From Flavipsychrobacter stenotrophus (GTDB taxonomy: Bacteria > Bacteroidota > Bacteroidia > Chitinophagales > Chitinophagaceae), in contig CANBQQ010000209.1 of NCBI GenBank assembly GCA_947371715.1, positions 1 to 6,023 on the forward strand: DNA of 6,023 nucleotides, given 5' to 3'. Position 1 is the first letter of the stretch, and the number at the start of each line of letters is the position of its first letter. A program made the position numbers and the translations under genes. The notes beneath the pieces are model-generated. The model did not search any database and was not told the DNA's origin. It saw only the letters and a program-made list of their open reading frames with translations. Positions 1-5,786 of this stretch are shown piece after piece.

Positions 1-114
1 AATTGTTTCGTATTTCTTATTATTAATAGACAGTTAAATGCTCCTATGAGTTGGGGTTTGCACGTTAATGTGTCTAAACACAATAAATTAATTTTTCAGG
101 TTATTGACAAATAG
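1..114 (+). CDS. C-terminal fragment of an unrecognised protein (5' end outside the window)
   Basis: The frame starting at base 1 is open for 37 codons and stops with TAG at 112-114. The visible peptide contains the stretch APMSWGLHVNVSKHN and ends LIFQVIDK. It is mixed hydrophobic and polar, with no transmembrane helix or motif I can name. The alternating pattern of the last 20 residues would suit a final beta strand, but that is weak inference. A strong hairpin terminator lies about 65 bases after the stop and supports a real plus-strand gene ending here. The start and most of the protein are outside the window, so no function can be given. Confidence 0.6.
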   Translation, partial: NCFVFLIINRQLNAPMSWGLHVNVSKHNKLIFQVIDK

Positions 115-179
115 TACCGGGAAGAAAAAAAAATAGCACTTTAAATAACCCGATCTAATGCATTGAATGGTCGGCTGTT

Positions 180-217
180 AAATAAAGATATCCACATTTT
201 TGTGAATATCTTTATTT
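180..217 (+). terminator. AT-rich hairpin terminator after the partial first gene
   Basis: Two 17-base arms (180-196 and 201-217) pair with one mismatch around a TTTT loop. The 3' arm runs into a T-rich stretch (to about 219), as expected for intrinsic termination of plus-strand transcription. The left arm begins with A-rich sequence, so it could also work from the other strand. It closes the transcription unit that ends at base 114. Confidence 0.75.
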
Positions 218-257
218 TTCAAACTCATTTTCCCACATTAATTTGCATCAATATTAT

Positions 258-313
258 AAAATGTCATCCTCAGCTCAAGTTTACACTGAGTTTACCGAAG
301 TGAAGGACATTTT
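258..313. repeat. REP-like imperfect dyad
   Basis: The outer arms AAAATGTC (258-265) and GACATTTT (306-313) are perfect inverted repeats. Inside them CTCAG (269-273) pairs with CTGAG (286-290). The core resembles the GTCATCC...GAAGGAC type of dispersed intergenic repeat that I recall from many Bacteroidota genomes; that family likeness is from memory and was not checked by search. It has no coding potential and could fold as an imperfect stem-loop in RNA or DNA. Confidence 0.55.
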
Positions 314-383
314 TGCTCTTTGACATCACCAACCCTCGCCAAGAAAAAACTTCTACTTTTATGAAGCAGTACACCTCTGGCCG

Positions 384-410
384 GTCATTGCGAGGCACGA
401 AGCAATCTCA
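384..410. repeat. REP-like repeat end (GTCATTGCGAGGCACGAAGC type)
   Basis: The stretch from 384 reads GTCATTGCGAGGCACGAAGC and then AATCTCA. I recognise this as a widespread intergenic REP/BIME-type end that normally occurs with an inverted partner. ATTGC (387-391) and GCAAT (402-406) form a small internal dyad. Bases 477-486 (AGGGAGATTA) look like the start of the opposite arm, but the rest of that arm is missing. The element is therefore probably a decayed or interrupted copy. Recognition is from memory. Confidence 0.55.
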
Positions 411-497
411 CGTAAGGACGTATTCGTTTCGTAGACTACTACTACACTCGCACGCAATTTGTGCAATAAACAAATAGGGAGATTACCCATCATGTAG

Positions 498-517
498 GGG
501 CTGAAGATCTTCAGCCC
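498..517. repeat. 20-bp perfect palindrome
   Basis: GGGCTGAAGA is followed immediately by its exact reverse complement, with AGATCT at the centre and no spacer. Such a site can extrude as a cruciform or bind a dimeric protein, and in RNA it would give an 8-bp stem with a short loop. It lies inside the repeat-rich gap, about 630 bases before the next gene, so a role as an operator for that gene is unlikely. It more likely belongs to the dispersed repeat family of the region. Confidence 0.7.
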
Positions 518-566
518 TGCGCAAAACCGACAACACAGGAAACGCTGGCGACACGGCGACACTGGT

Positions 567-611
567 CGAAGCGTCTCGCTTCGTCCCCGTTAATGGAAGC
601 GTCTCGCTTCC
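567..611. repeat. Pair of matched mini-hairpins with 7-bp stems and TCT loops
   Basis: CGAAGCG-TCT-CGCTTCG (567-583) and GGAAGCG-TCT-CGCTTCC (595-611) are both perfect 7-bp stems with 3-base loops, 11 bases apart. They share the core GAAGCGTCTCGCTTC. The outermost base pair differs, C-G in one and G-C in the other, which keeps pairing intact. A third hairpin of the same 7-3-7 geometry with loop TCC is at 3959-3975. Confidence 0.7.
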
Positions 612-623
612 GACGCAAGACCA

Positions 624-692
624 CTGGCGGAAATTGGCGGAAAAACTGCGGAAAACTGCACAAAAACTGCGGAAAACTGCGGAAACTGGCGG
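624..692. repeat. Degenerate 9-11 bp tandem repeat (CTGCGGAAAA-like)
   Basis: About seven units follow each other, starting near 624, 635, 646, 656, 667, 677 and 686. They vary between CTGGCGGAAAT, CTGCGGAAAA and CTGCACAAAAA. The unit length varies (9, 10 or 11), so the array does not keep a codon frame, and the overlapping open frames are by-products. Looser relatives of the unit continue to about 765. The short purine-rich unit suggests replication slippage; no function is evident. Confidence 0.65.
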
Positions 693-803
693 TTTTCAGA
701 ACCCGCCCAAATCCCTTACCACAGCATCATACACCGGAAACGCGCCAAAAAAAACTGCCGGAAACACGAAAAAACCACCACTGGCCATTTTTCGCCTTTG
801 TTG

Positions 804-968
804 GTCTTCTTACCACAAGTGTTTGAAAAGAACAAAACAGCTCGTGATAAGTCCCGTAGGGACTACCGGTTTGTAGTAAATCGTAACATAAAATGGGCAT
901 TGCCCCGTCAGGGGTTACCCTCATCTAGGCAGATTAACAACTTTTCGAACACTTTTTGTCTTCTTACC
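804..968. mobile_element. MITE-like unit: inverted ends within 11-bp direct repeats (candidate)
   Basis: AAGTGTTTGAAAAG (817-830) and CTTTTCGAACACTT (941-954) are inverted repeats matching at 13 of 14 positions. They are bracketed by an exact 11-base direct repeat, GTCTTCTTACC, at 804-814 and 958-968. The interior of about 110 bases has no gene but contains AGTCCC-GTA-GGGACT (850-864) and a CCCC-GTCA-GGGG hairpin (903-914). Nested inverted and direct repeats without a transposase fit a short non-autonomous element with a target duplication. The direct repeats are 2-3 bases away from the inverted ends rather than abutting them, so a composite of older repeats is also possible. Confidence 0.45.
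849..881 (+). repeat. Dispersed repeat block, first copy
   Basis: This block comprises the AGTCCC-GTA-GGGACT hairpin followed by ACCGGTTTGTAGTAAAT (865-881). A diverged copy lies on the other side of the DUF5916 gene at 3867-3900, where the second part (3884-3900) matches at 15 of 17 bases. I recall 'TTTGTAGT' blocks after a CCCGTAGGG palindrome as common intergenic repeats in Bacteroidota, although this was not checked. Confidence 0.5.
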
Positions 969-1148
969 GACGACCATCAGGCTGGTTCTCTTTCGCATCG
1001 CTGGCAGGGATCACCTGGTCAACACGCAAGTCCGGTTGGGCACGCTCCACTCATTAGGGGTGACAAATAGGGGGAAACTTTATTCCTTTCGATATTCCAC
1101 AAAACTCAATTATCTATTATCTACACAAATTTTATATCTTTCCTGCTC

Positions 1149-3581
1149 ATGTTCAGGCGTTTTATTCTTTTAGTGGCTATACTGGCTATCACTGTTCCCG
1201 GCGGGAGGGTATTATATGCCCAGCAGCCGAAGAAATGCGTGAAGGCATGCCGTATAAAAACGCCTGTAGTAATAGATGGTAAGCTCAACGAGCCGGTGTG
1301 GGATTCAGCCGAAAAAGCATCTGGCTTCACCCAACTATCTCCCCGCCCCGGTGCCGGATCAGCACTACCTACCGAGGTAAGTATTTTCTATGATGATAAT
1401 GCCGTATACATAGGTGCTATGTTGTACGATAATCATCCCGATAGTATTTTAAAACAACTCACAGGAAGAGATGATTTCGAATATGCCAATACCGATGCGT
1501 TTGGTGTGGCCTTCGATACCTATGGCGACCAACAGAATGGTTTTGCCTTTTTTGTTACTGCCGGTGGGGTGCAGGCCGATGCCAAGATACGGTTCGATGG
1601 GTTTGACTATTCCTGGAATGCCGCCTGGTTCTCTAAAGCCCGCATCAGTGATAAAGGGTGGGCTGTGGAAATGAAAATACCCTACTCGGCTCTGCGATTC
1701 CCGAAGAGTGCTGTGCAGAACTGGGGCGTTAATTTTACCCGCACCATCCGCCGCACCCGCGAAAAATCTTACTGGAGCACGATCACCCCCGGAGTAAGCA
1801 ATTACTTCAGCCAGGCAGGTGAACTGCATGATGTGCATGATATTCTTTCGCCAATAAGACTGGCGTTCTTACCTTATTTATCGGCATACGGCCAAAACTT
1901 TGATGGGTCATATAGTAAGACCATCAATGGCGGGCTGGATATTAAATATGGTATCAACGAGAGTTTTACGCTCGACCTTACCCTTGTCCCCGATTTCGGA
2001 CAAACACTATACGACAATAAGGTACTCAACCTGTCGCCGGTAGAAGTGCGGTATGATGAGCGCCGGTATTTCTTCACCGAGGGTATCGACCTGTTCAATA
2101 AGAACGATCTGTTCTATTCCCGCAGGGTAGGGGGCTCGCCTATCAATTCCGGCAGGTTAAATAGTTCAATCGACTCAACAGAACTGGTCATACAAAACCC
2201 CGCTACAACCAAGTTGTACAATGCCACAAAAATATCGGGCAGAACAAAAGGTAACCTGGGTATAGGCTTCTTTAATGCAGTTGCTGCCCCGGCCTATGCC
2301 ACAGTAAGAGATACAATAAATGGCAGGGAACGCAAACTGGAGACGGCACCACTTACCAATTACAATGTCATCGTCCTCGACCAGGCCCTGAAGCATAATT
2401 CTTATATCAGCTTCATTAATACCAATGTGCTGCGTAAAGAAAATAGTTATAATGCCAATGTAAGTGCCCTGTTATTCCGCTTTTGTAACAAGAGCAACTC
2501 ATATGCCATAAGCGGCTCGTCTGATGTAAGCGATATAAGCGGCGGTAATGCTAAGGCCGATATCGGGTACAGGTATTACCTTGCATTAGGAAAGATAAAA
2601 GGCAACTATCTGGCCACATTCAGTACCCAAACCATTAGCGACCGGTTTAACCCTAATGACCTTGGCTACCTGGGCAGGAATAACCTTTCATACTACGCAC
2701 TCAACCAGTCATACAATATTTATAAGCCCTTTTGGATAGCCAATTCTGCCTCCAGCAGTTTCAATATTTCTTATAACAAGATATTTAACCCTGATGCATT
2801 TTACTCTTTCAATATAAACGGCTCGGAAAACATGACCTTTAAAAACTTCCTCTCTTCCTCGCTTTATTGGGATACCAAGCCATTTAGTACCAGTGACTAC
2901 TTCGAACCGCGCACTCCGGGTCGATTTTATTTATATCCACGGTACTTCAACATAGGTGGTTATGTGTCTTCAGATTACCGCAAGAAGTTTGCCTGTGATG
3001 CGGAGTTGAACCATTCATCATTTGCCGAGCCCGGTAGAAACAGCACTTACATATTCCTCTCGCCTCGCTATAGATTTTCAGACAAGTTCTCTATGGTATA
3101 CAGGGTAGAGAATACGGCCAGTAAAAATGAAGTAGGTTTTGTGAACAATGTAAATGGCGACATATACCTCGGCACCCGCGATGTGAATACCTTTGTTAAC
3201 GCACTCACGGGCGCCTACATATTTAACAACCGCATGTCGCTGAGCCTTGATGCCCGCCACTATTGGTCTCAGGCCAAATATTCAAAGTACTCATTGCTGA
3301 ATATGGATGGTACATTGTCCCCCTCTGCTTACAATACTAACCACAACATCAACTTCAATTCATTCAACATATACACCAGCTTTGTATGGCAGTTTAAGCC
3401 GGGCAGTGAAATGAGCATTGTGTACCAGAACAGTATCTACAGCAGCGGACAGATGATAGAACATAATTATTTCAACAACCTCAACCAGACACTCGCCGCC
3501 GCCCAAAGCAACAGCCTATCCATAAAAGTCATCTACTACCTCGATTATCTAACATTAAAGAGCAGCTTGAAAAAGGTGTAA
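1149..3581 (+). CDS. DUF5916 family protein with N-terminal CBM9-like domain (outer-membrane beta-barrel)
   Basis: This is an 810-residue exported protein with a length normal for the family. Residues 1-24 form a signal peptide: MFRR, a hydrophobic core, then probable cleavage after LYA before QQ. Residues about 38-230 resemble the CBM9-type sandwich (VVIDGKLNEPVW at 40-51, YDDNAVYIGAMLYD at 81-94, and the conserved AWFSKARISDKGWAVEMKIPYSALRFP). From about 235 the DUF5916 part follows, with LDLTLVPDFGQ (275-285) and ERRYFFTEGIDLF (304-316) as its hallmark. The rest is rich in alternating aromatic strands and serine/asparagine turns, as in an outer-membrane beta-barrel. The family's role is not established; carbohydrate or heme/metal-related functions are guesses. 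The start is chosen because the signal peptide begins there. No Shine-Dalgarno is present, as is usual in this phylum. It stands alone between two repeat-rich gaps, and no clear T-tailed terminator follows. Confidence 0.9.
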   Translation: MFRRFILLVAILAITVPGGRVLYAQQPKKCVKACRIKTPVVIDGKLNEPVWDSAEKASGFTQLSPRPGAGSALPTEVSIFYDDNAVYIGAMLYDNHPDSILKQLTGRDDFEYANTDAFGVAFDTYGDQQNGFAFFVTAGGVQADAKIRFDGFDYSWNAAWFSKARISDKGWAVEMKIPYSALRFPKSAVQNWGVNFTRTIRRTREKSYWSTITPGVSNYFSQAGELHDVHDILSPIRLAFLPYLSAYGQNFDGSYSKTINGGLDIKYGINESFTLDLTLVPDFGQTLYDNKVLNLSPVEVRYDERRYFFTEGIDLFNKNDLFYSRRVGGSPINSGRLNSSIDSTELVIQNPATTKLYNATKISGRTKGNLGIGFFNAVAAPAYATVRDTINGRERKLETAPLTNYNVIVLDQALKHNSYISFINTNVLRKENSYNANVSALLFRFCNKSNSYAISGSSDVSDISGGNAKADIGYRYYLALGKIKGNYLATFSTQTISDRFNPNDLGYLGRNNLSYYALNQSYNIYKPFWIANSASSSFNISYNKIFNPDAFYSFNINGSENMTFKNFLSSSLYWDTKPFSTSDYFEPRTPGRFYLYPRYFNIGGYVSSDYRKKFACDAELNHSSFAEPGRNSTYIFLSPRYRFSDKFSMVYRVENTASKNEVGFVNNVNGDIYLGTRDVNTFVNALTGAYIFNNRMSLSLDARHYWSQAKYSKYSLLNMDGTLSPSAYNTNHNINFNSFNIYTSFVWQFKPGSEMSIVYQNSIYSSGQMIEHNYFNNLNQTLAAAQSNSLSIKVIYYLDYLTLKSSLKKV

Positions 3582-3676
3582 TGTTGGTACTCGATAAGTA
3601 TTTGTCGCAATAAGGTTGTAGGCTTTATATGTTATACCCTGTTAGAGCTAAGTCATTACACTAAGTAAATAAGTAA

Positions 3677-3827
3677 GCTCTGAAAGAGCGACATAAAAAG
3701 CGAGGGGTTTCAACCCCTCGTACCGATGCACCCCAAGAAATTAGCCCTGTAAGGGCGAAATATATCAGCCGAGGGTGTAGTCCTCGGTTAACGAGAGTAA
3801 ATAATACAAAGCCCTGAAGGGGCGAAA
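3677..3827. repeat. Array of five alternating hairpins with 67-bp period
   Basis: Two hairpin types alternate. Type A has a 5-bp stem, a three-base loop and a CGAMA-like tail: GCTCT-GAA-AGAGC (3677-3689), GCCCT-GTA-AGGGC (3744-3756) and GCCCT-GAA-GGGGC (3811-3823). The starts are exactly 67 bases apart. Type B has a longer stem: CGAGGGG/CCCCTCG (3701-3720) and CCGAGG/CCTCGG (3769-3787), also about 67 bases apart. Bases outside the stems are much less alike. I recall 'GCCCTGAAAGGGCGA' elements alternating with 'CCGAGGG...CCTCGG' elements as dispersed repeats in Bacteroidota and Planctomycetes; their function is unknown to me. Confidence 0.75.
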
Positions 3828-3866
3828 CAATTTTGGTCGTAACTATTGATCCCTTAATCACATGAC

Positions 3867-3900
3867 ACTATCCGTTAGGCATCACCGCTTTGTAGTCAAT
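3867..3900 (+). repeat. Dispersed repeat block, second copy
   Basis: The stretch resembles 849-881 in the gap before the DUF5916 gene: a decayed TCCGTTAGG-like palindrome followed by ACCGCTTTGTAGTCAAT, which matches the earlier block at 15 of 17 bases. Further on, ACCGACGACCATC at 3970-3982 repeats bases 966-978 exactly. Order and orientation of the two blocks are the same in both gaps. Confidence 0.5.
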
Positions 3901-3917
3901 CTGCCTTCGTCTTTATT

Positions 3918-4056
3918 CGCGAGCCGAGATTCGCGGCCCATCAACAGGTACGCCTGTTGTCGGTCTCCGACCGACGACCATCGGTGGGCTTTGAGATGTG
4001 CTAATAACACACTCTCCTCCTTTTTTCAAGGAGGAGTACCCGCCTTTTTCGGCGGG
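3918..4056. repeat. Cluster of five consecutive stem-loops
   Basis: In order: CGCGA/TCGCG (3918-3935), CAACAGG-TACG-CCTGTTG (3942-3959), GTCGGTC-TCC-GACCGAC (3959-3975), CTCCTCCTT-TTTTC-AAGGAGGAG (4014-4036) and CCCGCC-TTTTTC-GGCGGG (4039-4056). The middle three are perfect over 7, 7 and 9 bp. The last two, followed by GGAGGTGGTTAT, resemble a repeat I recall from Bacteroidota intergenic regions. They lie 120 bases or more upstream of nadB with no T-run placed for termination after the last one. I therefore read them as repeats rather than attenuators. Confidence 0.65.
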
Positions 4057-4175
4057 GGAGGTGGTTATCGCATCTGGACGTATTCGCTTTTTGCAACTCA
4101 CTTCACACCGCATATTAACATTAACCCAATCCCTATTTTCCCTAACTTGCCATTAATATTACAACCCACAACCAA

Positions 4176-5774
4176 ATGCTTAAAACAGACATACTCATCA
4201 TAGGCTCAGGCATAGCAGGACTCACCTCCGCAGTGAAACTGGCCAAGCGCTTCCCCGATCATACTATCACCATTCTCACCAAAGCCAATACCGACGAGAC
4301 CAACACCAAATACGCACAGGGTGGCATAGCTGTTGTTAACGACCTGGAGCATGATAGCTTTGGCAAGCACATAGAAGACACACTAATAGCTGGTGATGGT
4401 CTGTGCAACCGTGAAGTAGTGGAAATAGTAGTGAAAGAAGGACCCGCAAGAGTAAACGAAATTATAGACTGGGGTACCAACTTTGATAAAGACAAAGAAG
4501 GCGATTACATGCGGGGTAAAGAAGGCGGTCACTCCGAATTTCGCATATTGCACTACAAAGATGTTACCGGTCTGGAGATAGAAAGAGCATTAGTAGCGGA
4601 AGCAAAGAAATACCCCAACATACAGATCCACAACCACTGGTTTGTTGTTGATATAATCACACAACATCATCTTGGTTATTTGGTAACAAAGGCCACTCCC
4701 GATATTACTTGCTATGGCGTATACGCGCTTAATCTTACCAATAATAAAATAGAGAAAATACTGTCTCGCGTTACACTCATGTCTACCGGTGGGGCAGGGC
4801 AGGCATACCGTACCACTACCAATCCTAAGATTGCCACCGGAGATGGTATAGCTATGGCCTACCGGGCTAAGGGCCGCATAGAGAACATGGAGTTCATACA
4901 GTTTCATCCTACTGCATTGTATGAGGCCGGTGTAAGCCCCTCATTCCTTATTACCGAGGCAGTAAGAGGTGATGGAGGTATACTTAGAAATAAGAACGGT
5001 GAAGCCTTTATGCCATCCTATGATCCGCGCGCAGACCTTGCCCCGCGCGATGTAGTGGCACGTGCTATAGATAGCGAGATGAAGCGCACCGGTACAGAGC
5101 ACGTCTACCTCGACTGTCGTGCTATGGACCATGAAAAGTTTCAGGCGCACTTCCCCAACATCTACGCTAAGTGCATGGGCGTGGGCATCAATGTGTTTGA
5201 ACAAATGATACCTGTAGCACCTGCAGCACATTATTGCTGCGGCGGCATAAAGGTTGATGAGATGGGCAGGTCTTCGATCCTGAACATGTATGCATGCGGA
5301 GAGTGCTCCAGCACAGGCTTACACGGCGCTAACCGACTGGCTTCTAACTCATTGCTCGAGGCTATAGTCTTTGCGCATCGTTGTGCAGAGAACATGGCTG
5401 AACGACTCGATTTTGTACAGTTCAACGATGATGTTCCCGACTGGAATGCCTCCGGTACAACTGATCCTAAAGAAATGATCCTCATTACGCAGAGCCTTAA
5501 AGAAGTGCAGTTAGTAATGAGTGATTATGTAGGCATTGTGCGTAACGACATTCGCCTGCACAGGGCCATGCGCCGTATAGACCTGCTACACGAAGAGATG
5601 GAAGAGTTGTATAAAACAGCAACATTATCTCCGCAGCTATGCGAACTACGTAACCTTATTACGATAGGCTACCTGGTCGTAAAGGGTGCCCAGTTCCGCA
5701 AAGAAAGCCGCGGCCTGCACTTCAATACCGACTACCCTGAAAAGAGCGAACTGCTGCAACAGATAGTGCTATAG
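4176..5774 (+). CDS. nadB: L-aspartate oxidase
   Basis: This FAD-dependent cytoplasmic enzyme oxidises L-aspartate to iminoaspartate, which quinolinate synthase NadA (not in the window) condenses with dihydroxyacetone phosphate for de novo NAD synthesis. At 532 residues it is full length. The dinucleotide-binding GSGIAG is at 10-15 and TKYAQGGIAVV at 44-54; the flavin-linking His of succinate dehydrogenase is absent, separating it from SdhA/FrdA. Substrate-site residues line up with E. coli NadB: the EGGHS loop (116-120), H244 in FHPTAL, T260-E261, R291 in APRD, H352 in HYCCGG and R387 in GLHGANRLASNSLLE. The C-terminal helical domain (about 430-517) is present. The start is fixed by MLKTDILIIG, with the Rossmann strand at the N-terminus; no Shine-Dalgarno is seen. 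It appears monocistronic, preceded by a repeat-rich gap and followed by a terminator. Cysteine pairs at 354-355 and 374/377 are noted under findings. Confidence 0.97.
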   Translation: MLKTDILIIGSGIAGLTSAVKLAKRFPDHTITILTKANTDETNTKYAQGGIAVVNDLEHDSFGKHIEDTLIAGDGLCNREVVEIVVKEGPARVNEIIDWGTNFDKDKEGDYMRGKEGGHSEFRILHYKDVTGLEIERALVAEAKKYPNIQIHNHWFVVDIITQHHLGYLVTKATPDITCYGVYALNLTNNKIEKILSRVTLMSTGGAGQAYRTTTNPKIATGDGIAMAYRAKGRIENMEFIQFHPTALYEAGVSPSFLITEAVRGDGGILRNKNGEAFMPSYDPRADLAPRDVVARAIDSEMKRTGTEHVYLDCRAMDHEKFQAHFPNIYAKCMGVGINVFEQMIPVAPAAHYCCGGIKVDEMGRSSILNMYACGECSSTGLHGANRLASNSLLEAIVFAHRCAENMAERLDFVQFNDDVPDWNASGTTDPKEMILITQSLKEVQLVMSDYVGIVRNDIRLHRAMRRIDLLHEEMEELYKTATLSPQLCELRNLITIGYLVVKGAQFRKESRGLHFNTDYPEKSELLQQIVL

Positions 5775-5786
5775 CCGATATAAAGA

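Larger units (their letters stand above)
115..1148. other. Gene-free intergenic region of about 1 kb, rich in palindromic repeats
   Basis: No open frame here looks like a protein. The frames that stay open are 60-90 codons, overlap on both strands, lack conserved motifs and run straight through palindromes and tandem repeats. The region holds a terminator at 180-217, a dyad at 258-313, a REP-like end at 384-410, a perfect palindrome at 498-517 and twin mini-hairpins at 567-611. A degenerate tandem repeat lies at 624-692 and a MITE-like unit at 804-968. The last 70 bases before the DUF5916 gene are AT-rich and probably contain its promoter, but I could not find a convincing Bacteroidota TTG / TAnnTTTG pair. 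Confidence 0.8.
3582..4175. other. Gene-free intergenic region of about 600 bases, packed with stem-loops
   Basis: No credible gene is present. The longest open frame (about 113 codons from 3862) reads across five hairpins and ends inside nadB in another frame, so it is rejected. The region holds the 67-bp-period hairpin array at 3677-3827, a dispersed repeat block at 3867-3900 and the hairpin cluster at 3918-4056. About 90 bases of AT-rich, hairpin-poor sequence before nadB probably contain its promoter. I found no convincing promoter match and no riboswitch-like fold for NAD or its precursors. Confidence 0.8.

Noticed and set aside
593..876. Two overlapping basic open frames over the tandem repeat
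   Set aside because: Both frames are by-products of the CTGCGGAAAA-like repeat, whose unit length is not a multiple of three. The first begins inside a hairpin arm.
798..1070. Plus-strand open frame of 90 codons in the first gap
   Set aside because: It reads through the inverted ends, palindromes and direct repeats of the MITE-like unit, and its peptide is low-complexity basic sequence without a family motif. It looks like a typical spurious frame produced by intergenic repeats.
1135..1142. TATCTTTC just before the DUF5916 start as a TAnnTTTG-type promoter element
   Set aside because: The last base differs from consensus, there is no TTG at the right distance upstream, and it would leave an almost leaderless transcript. 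The support is too weak.
1449..1838. Minus-strand open frame of 129 codons inside the DUF5916 gene
   Set aside because: It is antisense to the well-conserved CBM9-like domain and has no recognisable motif, so it is a shadow of the real gene.
3677..3827. CRISPR array
   Set aside because: The regular spacing is suggestive, but the repeated parts are only 13-20 bases, differ between copies and alternate between two types, the spacers are not of CRISPR form, and there are no cas genes.
4057..4175. NAD-related riboswitch or attenuator in front of nadB
   Set aside because: I see no fold or conserved motif of a known NAD-related riboswitch. The hairpins further upstream match repeat-type elements better.
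3862..4203. Plus-strand open frame of 113 codons before nadB
   Set aside because: It is made of translated hairpins (for example the GGGGG run from GGCGGGGGAGG), has no motif, and overlaps the true nadB start in another frame.
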